A stretch of 18,349 nucleotides of DNA from an uncultured Lachnospiraceae bacterium (GTDB taxonomy: Bacteria; Bacillota_A; Clostridia; Lachnospirales; Lachnospiraceae), in NCBI GenBank assembly GCA_947564305.1, contig CANOBT010000108.1, forward strand, positions 1 to 18,349, written 5' to 3'. The translations under genes and the position numbers were made by a program. The stretch's first letter is position 1, and every line of letters starts with the position of its first letter. The notes below the pieces were generated by a model that was given only the letters and a program-made list of their open reading frames with translations, was not told where the DNA came from and made no database searches. Below, one piece after another: positions 14,279-18,349 of this stretch.

Positions 14279-15175
14279 CTAACATATGGTTTTTAAGTAT
14301 TCATCCACGAACTGCAGGACATAAGCTTCACTGGTAAATTTCAGATCCACCCGCCCATTCTTGAACATCCTCAGTGACTGTATTTTTTTGCAATCCGGAA
14401 ATTCGCACTGGCCGGAATCAGATTCCCGCCCGAGAAGCCTTGAGAGACTTGCCGGAGTGTGATCAAATCCGCCGGTTTCAAAATGGGAAATTCCTCGTAT
14501 GATATCTTTCATTCTGCCGATCAGCTCCCAGGATTCGCTTCTATAGTAGCTGCGATAGCTGCATGCATAATTTGTAAACTGCAGGACGCATTTTTTCTGT
14601 TCAAACTTTGCACGGCCGCTGCCAGAATCCCAGGCGGCGCTGTGACATTTTTCTTTCAGTTCATGAAGCGCCTGCTCGAAAAAAGCCCTGCCGCCAGTCT
14701 GTAGGAATATCTGCTCCAGGATGTCTGTATAGTGGAGCGTCAGATTTTCCAGTTCCTGCGTATACTTTAGTGCCTGTTCCTTATAATCATCCACCCAGCG
14801 GTCCGTTGGTTCCTGCGGAATCAGATGGTCTTTTACGTCGCCCTTGTCAATAGAAAAATGATAGGTTTTCGAGAAATGTGAAACTAGATGGTCTATAAAC
14901 AGGGCATGCAGGGATTGAAGCTGCCCCCGGATTTTGTCACTGGAGAGCTGAAACTCACCATACGTAGTAAGGTAGGTATCAGCAGATGCGTCTGCCGGAG
15001 CCAGAAGTTCCCGCTGCTGGCTCCGCATATCTTCCCAGAAAAATTCCAGTTCTGCCAGGGAGCTTCGGGCAAGGTCATAAGCCGCCTGATGGGCTTCACA
15101 GAAGATTCGGTCTGCTTCTGAGATCCGGGTATCCGCTTTTATTTCAACACTTTCAAATTTTTTAAGTAAATCCAT
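14279..15175 (-). CDS. DUF4942-like protein
   Basis: This is a 298-residue soluble protein. The C-terminal FKNGRVDLKFTSEAYVLQFVDEYL (271-294) is the feature I associate with the DUF4942 family, which is often encoded beside or fused to N6-adenine methyltransferases in mobile elements. The N-terminal half is helical and partly coiled-coil (about 20-60 and 130-180). ATG 15175 is preceded by AAGGAAA, and the upstream in-frame extension to 15238 lacks a ribosome site. The stop is only 13 nt from the start of the methyltransferase-helicase, so the two are probably co-translated and could act together, for instance as a specificity or regulatory subunit. The biochemical role is unknown. Confidence 0.8.
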   Translation of the reverse strand: MDLLKKFESVEIKADTRISEADRIFCEAHQAAYDLARSSLAELEFFWEDMRSQQRELLAPADASADTYLTTYGEFQLSSDKIRGQLQSLHALFIDHLVSHFSKTYHFSIDKGDVKDHLIPQEPTDRWVDDYKEQALKYTQELENLTLHYTDILEQIFLQTGGRAFFEQALHELKEKCHSAAWDSGSGRAKFEQKKCVLQFTNYACSYRSYYRSESWELIGRMKDIIRGISHFETGGFDHTPASLSRLLGRESDSGQCEFPDCKKIQSLRMFKNGRVDLKFTSEAYVLQFVDEYLKTIC

Positions 15176-15280
15176 AATCGTTTCCTTTCTATCCTTGTGA
15201 AAAATGAGGAATCTGTTTCCAGTCTGCTTTAATACCAAAAGGCAGGGCAGTATCCTTTGGGGAACTTTCCTGCCGGAGTA

Positions 15281-16168
15281 TCAGGCAATCGTAATTTGTT
15301 TGTCTTTCCTGCTGAAAAGATATACGTTATCAGACAGGAACTGGGAAGGTTCCAGAATATAACGGTTCGCATCATAAACCGTTTCTTTATGGGACGGGAT
15401 ATCATCATCTTTATGTAACGGTATCAAAAGCATTTCGTGGACAGAACTGGGCAGAAGGATCAGGTCATCCTGTATTTTCTGAGAAAAATCATCCAGAATC
15501 TTCTGATAGCAGACAGCCGTGGCTCCATGATCGTTCTGGGTATTGGAAAGAGCAAACATGGGAATCAGCGGCTCCTGCGGCAGTTCAAAAGGAACGCCGA
15601 GAAGATTTCCCAGTCCGGCTTCATCCATAAGGCAGGTGATAGATGCCGGGTAAAGACGGGGCGTATTTTCTTCTGCTGCTTTATCCAGTTCATAGATGGA
15701 TATCCCCCAATCTTTCAGATGTTCGTTCCGTACAAGAATAGTTCCTGTATCTGATTCCCCAAGGGGACACTGCACATAGTATATTTTTGCCAGATCCAGA
15801 AATTTTGTGTATGGCACCTTATGGAGAAGTTCTTCATTTGCTTCATAATTTACAAGAATGTAATACAGCCCTGACCGGACCTGCTCAAAATCATAAAGCC
15901 ATTCCGCATCCAGAGATTCTGGCAGAGCCTGGTTTTTGTAAAAATCGAGAACATAGTCAACGGTTCTCGTCCAGTTGTCTGTATCCAGAAATGTCTCGAA
16001 AAAGGGTTCCAGGGAAATGGTGATCCCTGTATGGGAATTTGGCTCTGAAATACGGATTCCATAGGAATAAATGCCGTTTATTTTCAGCTGTTCTATCATA
16101 GTGACTTCCTTCGGCAGGACATTGGAAATGGATGATTTCATACGCTCTGCAAATTCTTTTATATTCAT
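15281..16168 (-). CDS. DUF5688-like protein
   Basis: This is a 295-residue soluble protein. The pattern GIRISEPNSHTGITISLEPFFETFL near the N-terminus, the central PRLYPASITCLMDEAGLGNLLG, and LPSSVHEMLLIPLHKDDDI ... LSDNVYLFSRKDKQITIA at the end match my memory of the DUF5688 family, which is widespread in Lachnospiraceae accessory regions. ATG 16168 is preceded by CAGGAGGCATT, a strong ribosome site. It is followed by about 105 nt before the DUF4942-like gene and preceded by a terminator-like pair of hairpins, so it probably starts a sub-operon that includes the methyltransferase-helicase. The function is unknown. Confidence 0.82.
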   Translation of the reverse strand: MNIKEFAERMKSSISNVLPKEVTMIEQLKINGIYSYGIRISEPNSHTGITISLEPFFETFLDTDNWTRTVDYVLDFYKNQALPESLDAEWLYDFEQVRSGLYYILVNYEANEELLHKVPYTKFLDLAKIYYVQCPLGESDTGTILVRNEHLKDWGISIYELDKAAEENTPRLYPASITCLMDEAGLGNLLGVPFELPQEPLIPMFALSNTQNDHGATAVCYQKILDDFSQKIQDDLILLPSSVHEMLLIPLHKDDDIPSHKETVYDANRYILEPSQFLSDNVYLFSRKDKQITIA

Positions 16169-16210
16169 AATGCCTCCTGTCTGTATGCCATAAGCATATC
16201 CATAAGAAAA

Positions 16211-16237
16211 GGCCGCAGTCTGGGATTAACTACGGCC
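16211..16237 (-). terminator. Intrinsic terminator after the small-gene pair
   Basis: On the minus strand GGCCG (16237-16233) pairs with CGGCC (16215-16211), with an inner AGT/ACT stem, followed by TTTTCTTATGG. It separates the 84-codon gene from the DUF5688-like gene. Confidence 0.6.
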
Positions 16238-16247
16238 GGAACATGAA

Positions 16248-16271
16248 GGCGGACAGTGAAACACTGCCGCC
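16248..16271. repeat. Inverted repeat beside the terminator
   Basis: GGCGGACAGTG (16248-16258) pairs with CACTGCCGCC (16262-16271) across AAA, giving 10 pairs with one bulged A. It is very stable. It lies immediately upstream of the terminator on the minus transcript; there is no T-tract of its own, so it may protect RNA ends or aid termination. Confidence 0.55.
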
Positions 16272-16290
16272 ACAGTTACTTAAAGTCCAT

Positions 16291-16545
16291 TTACGCACAT
16301 GCGGCCAGTCTCACAGGGAGCGGACTCATGGCCGCCAGCGGAAAAGGGCTCATAGATAAATGGTAATGGGTGTTCATGGTCTCAAAATGAACCTCATCCA
16401 TGGTGTGCTTATGCAGTGCCACAACACGGGAGGTACGGTAGAGGTTCCCCCCGGCCGCAAAGATGGCAGGTTTTCCGATCGTAACAGGGCAGATCAGCTG
16501 GCCACAGAGCATTACTTTCTTTTTTTCTTCTTTTTTCTTTCTCAT
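16291..16545 (-). CDS. Small hypothetical protein with basic N-terminus
   Basis: This is an 84-residue protein starting MRKKKEEKKKVMLCGQLICPVTIGKPAIFAAGGNLYRTSRVVALHKHTMDEVHFETMNTHYHLSMSPFPLAAMSPLP. The first ten residues are nearly all Lys, Arg or Glu. After that the protein is compact and beta-rich, with several His residues and one Cys pair (C14, C19). The start overlaps the upstream stop by 4 nt (ATGA), and GGAGGT stands 8 nt before it. The coupling and ribosome site support a real gene. I do not know the function. Confidence 0.68.
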   Translation of the reverse strand: MRKKKEEKKKVMLCGQLICPVTIGKPAIFAAGGNLYRTSRVVALHKHTMDEVHFETMNTHYHLSMSPFPLAAMSPLPVRLAACA

Positions 16546-16889
16546 TCTTTCTGACCTCCATTCTGTTTCTTAGTTGATGTTTTGGGAAAATCCATGTGAG
16601 AATCTGTCAGGAACGGACAGTTCGGATGTTGGCACAGACTGGTATGGATACAGGGAATTTCATTTTCTCCATAATACGGATAACAGGTTGAAAAACCGGC
16701 CTTTTGAAGTAAAGATTCCGCTGTTTCCAGTAGCGGGCCAATGAAAGCCATATCCCATAGGAATTCGGACAGTGTTTCTGTCTGCTCGATTTCAGGACAT
16801 GTCAAAAGTCGTAATAGCTGATACGCCTGACCATCCAGAATATCATTCCGTTTCTCTAAAAAAGATTCAAAATTGTTAGTATTATTCAT
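16542..16889 (-). CDS. Small hypothetical Cys-rich protein
   Basis: This is a 115-residue protein. Its N-terminal half is helical (NNFESFLEKRNDILDGQAYQLLRLLTCPEIEQTETLSEFLWDMAFIGPLLETAESLLQKAGF). A Cys-rich segment follows at C69, C80, C86 and C91 (TCYPYYGENEIPCIHTSLCQHPNCPF), which could bind zinc. The C-terminus is basic. The start overlaps the end of the sigma-like gene by 8 nt and the stop overlaps the next start, so the three genes are translationally coupled. The function is unknown. Confidence 0.72.
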   Translation of the reverse strand: MNNTNNFESFLEKRNDILDGQAYQLLRLLTCPEIEQTETLSEFLWDMAFIGPLLETAESLLQKAGFSTCYPYYGENEIPCIHTSLCQHPNCPFLTDSHMDFPKTSTKKQNGGQKE

Positions 16890-17421
16890 AGCACATCTCC
16901 ATCAATACAGTTCGTATTTCCTCCAGAAGTTCCTGGACACGTTTCATGGTAGTATTCTGCCTGTGAGCGATATCACGGTCATTGTACCCACAGGATTTCA
17001 GATGCACGATGTTCATCTGCTGCCTGGATACCCGTTTTGCCAGGTCGTGCAGGAGAAGCTGTTCCTCCAGTTGGCACATATATGGATTAGGTGCGGCTAT
17101 AGTTTCTTCTAAAGCCAAACTATCTTCGTTTGGCTTGATATGCAGACTAACTACATCGGCATTGTGCTTGGGGCGTCTTTGTTTTCTTCTATAGTCAGAT
17201 ATACATGCTGACATTCTGCGCCATGCAATAGTAGCAAATGAATACTGCTGTAATTTCAGTTCATTAAAATAGCGGGAAACTGCACGTAGATAACCGAAAA
17301 TGACTACATCATAAAATTCATCGCGGGGCAGGTGATTTTCTGCTAAGAATTTATAGACAAGATTATGGTTTTCTTCAGCAAACAAACGCTGCTCCGGGGT
17401 TAGTGGTATTTCAGATTTCAT
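16882..17421 (-). CDS. Sigma-70 family RNA polymerase sigma factor-like protein
   Basis: This is a 179-residue protein. It opens MKSEIPLTPEQRLFAEENHNLVYKFL, the pattern of sigma-70 region 2. It continues with YDVVIFGYLRAVSRYF and LQQYSFATIAWRRMSACISDYRRKQRRPK, matching regions 2.2-2.4 (polymerase contact and -10 recognition). A linker leads to a region-4-like helix-turn-helix (about 128-178: LAKRVSRQQMNIVHLKSCGYNDRDIAHRQNTTMKRVQELLEEIR). ATG 17421 was chosen because GGAGG (17430-17434) is 8 nt upstream; a longer frame to 17529 would run through a terminator hairpin. Unlike the protein at 7879 it carries both DNA-binding regions. It may direct expression of the element's own genes. Confidence 0.87.
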   Translation of the reverse strand: MKSEIPLTPEQRLFAEENHNLVYKFLAENHLPRDEFYDVVIFGYLRAVSRYFNELKLQQYSFATIAWRRMSACISDYRRKQRRPKHNADVVSLHIKPNEDSLALEETIAAPNPYMCQLEEQLLLHDLAKRVSRQQMNIVHLKSCGYNDRDIAHRQNTTMKRVQELLEEIRTVLMEMCYE

Positions 17422-17444
17422 AGAAATTTCCTCCTTTAAATGCG

Positions 17445-17483
17445 AAAAGGACTCCCCCGGAAGTAAACCGGGAGAATCCTTTT
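17445..17483 (-). terminator. Intrinsic terminator downstream of the Cys4 protein gene
   Basis: AAAAGGA (17445-17451) pairs with TCCTTTT (17477-17483), and an inner CTCCCCCGG pairs with CCGGGAG with two bulged bases. On the minus strand the stem is followed by TTTTCGC. It ends the transcript of the gene at 17526-18349. The sigma-like gene then needs its own promoter or read-through. Confidence 0.7.
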
Positions 17484-17493
17484 GATACGTTAC

Positions 17494-17512
17494 ATATGGC
17501 ATCAGGCCATAT
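17494..17512. repeat. Inverted repeat flanked by GTTACAT direct repeats
   Basis: ATATGGC (17494-17500) and GCCATAT (17506-17512) form a perfect 7-bp inverted repeat with a 5-nt centre. GTTACAT occurs at 17489-17495 and again at 17515-17521. It sits between the Cys4 gene's stop and the terminator. It could be an operator or a minor RNA stem. Confidence 0.35.
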
Positions 17513-17525
17513 CTGTTACATCCGA

Positions 17526-18349
17526 TCATGCGGGCAGGGCTTCACGTTCTCCGTCAAGGGGCTGTCCGTAGTTAAACTTTCCGCCTCCGCCTGCCGGCAG
17601 GACTTCCACATTGCTGTTACCGTAATCGCAGCCATCGTCATGCTGTGTTTCATTGACGGCTGCACGCTGCTGGAGCATCATGCGGATCTGTGTCTTGAAA
17701 CCATCTGCAAACTGTCGGATCTGTGCCAGCTCCTCGCCGCTGAAATCGTACAGCCGGCGGAAGGTGGCGACGCTGTAATCATCTTTTCCGTTGCTCATTT
17801 TTTTCAGTGCGATCTGTACCACGCTGCCATAGGTCGCACGGCGGCGGAGCATAAAGGACTGGTTCATGAACTCACGGAAGGGCTTTAAGCTGGTGGGCGG
17901 CAGAGTTACCTGTAACGGCATGAACTCACCGCTGCGGAGCAGGTAGAGCACACGCATGTTCTTGCATGCCTTGCCTGCCCCTTCTGCAGCAGAGCCGAAC
18001 TGGTTTAAAGCGCAGGCCGCACAGGAACCGCCCGGCTCCCCGATCCCCTGCTTTCCATCTACGGAAGAGCACAGGGGATTGGAGTTGTCGTCATACTCGC
18101 TGCCCTCCGGCCAGTAAGCGTTGTTGGGATGGTTGAAGAGGATGACCCCTTCCAGGGTTTTGGCATAATCCGGATTTTCCGGATCATCGGAGGGGATCTC
18201 GAACATCAGAGCACCGCCGCCCGGGATCTTGATCCGGGGGAAGCTCATCTGCAGGCCGTCCATGTCCTCTGCCAGTTCCTCCTGGGTGAATTCTCCTTCC
18301 GGCATGGCTGCCGGGAGCATAAATTTTTCCTGTTCTGCCAAAGCGTTGT
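17526..18349 (-). CDS. Cys4-containing hypothetical protein, possibly nucleic-acid binding (5' end beyond window)
   Basis: The frame remains open to the right edge (a TTG at 18341 is preceded in frame by Asn-Ala codons), so the true start is probably outside the window; at least 271 residues are seen. Four cysteines, C91, C107, C110 and C126 counted from that TTG, form a C-x15-C-x2-C-x15-C pattern (CSSVDGKQG ... CAACALNQFGS ... KACKN), suggesting a zinc-binding loop. It is followed by MRVLYLLRSGEFMPLQVTLPPTSLKPFREFMNQ, which looks like a beta-rich core. The C-terminus is Gly- and acid-rich. It is acidic overall with no membrane segment. Single-stranded DNA binding in element replication is a guess from the composition and genome context; the family is not recognised. 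Confidence 0.75.
   Translation of the reverse strand, partial: NALAEQEKFMLPAAMPEGEFTQEELAEDMDGLQMSFPRIKIPGGGALMFEIPSDDPENPDYAKTLEGVILFNHPNNAYWPEGSEYDDNSNPLCSSVDGKQGIGEPGGSCAACALNQFGSAAEGAGKACKNMRVLYLLRSGEFMPLQVTLPPTSLKPFREFMNQSFMLRRRATYGSVVQIALKKMSNGKDDYSVATFRRLYDFSGEELAQIRQFADGFKTQIRMMLQQRAAVNETQHDDGCDYGNSNVEVLPAGGGGKFNYGQPLDGEREALPA

Noticed and set aside
1..18349. CRISPR arrays, tRNA or rRNA genes, insertion sequence ends
   Set aside because: No regularly spaced long repeats, cloverleaf-like segments, transposase frames or terminal inverted repeats with target duplications were seen by eye.

Overview
The window looks like a mosaic accessory region from a low-to-mid GC Gram-positive bacterium, most likely a gut Clostridia/Lachnospiraceae-type genome. 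The signs are strong AGGAGG-type ribosome binding sites about 8 nt from the start, a lantibiotic-type immunity ABC transporter, a Tn916-like XRE / sigma-like / HTH regulatory trio, and a long block of uncharacterised mobile-element genes. No rRNA, tRNA, CRISPR array, integrase, transposase or relaxase was seen.

Region 1 (1-6714) is a cell-envelope / antimicrobial-peptide module. It starts with the C-terminal part of an FtsX-type ABC permease (+ strand, cut by the left edge). Next comes a histidine kinase / response regulator pair on the minus strand. Divergent from that pair is an operon of a LanF-type ATPase, two LanE/LanG-type permeases and a YxeA-like membrane-anchored protein. The divergent promoter region carries four CAAG(G/T) boxes at exactly 11-bp intervals, a probable binding array for the response regulator. 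The likely logic is peptide sensing by the kinase, activation of the regulator, and induction of the exporter. No lantibiotic biosynthesis gene is visible, so this reads as resistance rather than immunity of a producer.

Region 2 (6715-8579) is a Tn916-like control module: a bidirectional terminator, an XRE repressor (minus), a structured leader of about 350 nt, a sigma-region-4-like protein and a small HTH protein (plus). The leader holds operator-like palindromes, a strong intrinsic terminator placed before the genes, and a hairpin that covers the Shine-Dalgarno of the sigma-like gene. The xis/int genes that normally follow in Tn916-type elements are absent. A bidirectional terminator and a convergent gene block follow instead.

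Region 3 (8580-18349) is entirely minus-strand and looks like part of a large integrative element. In transcription order it contains: a Cys4 protein cut by the right edge; a terminator; a sigma-70-like factor; two small proteins; tandem hairpins; a DUF5688-like protein; a DUF4942-like protein; a 1016-aa fusion of an N6-adenine DNA methyltransferase with an SF2/SNF2-like helicase; three unrecognised small proteins; a DUF4313-like protein; and a zinc-ribbon protein. The methyltransferase-helicase fusion with its DUF4942 partner is the best candidate for a poorly described system (DNA modification, anti-restriction or element maintenance). The leader upstream of the sigma-like gene is the best candidate for undescribed regulation.
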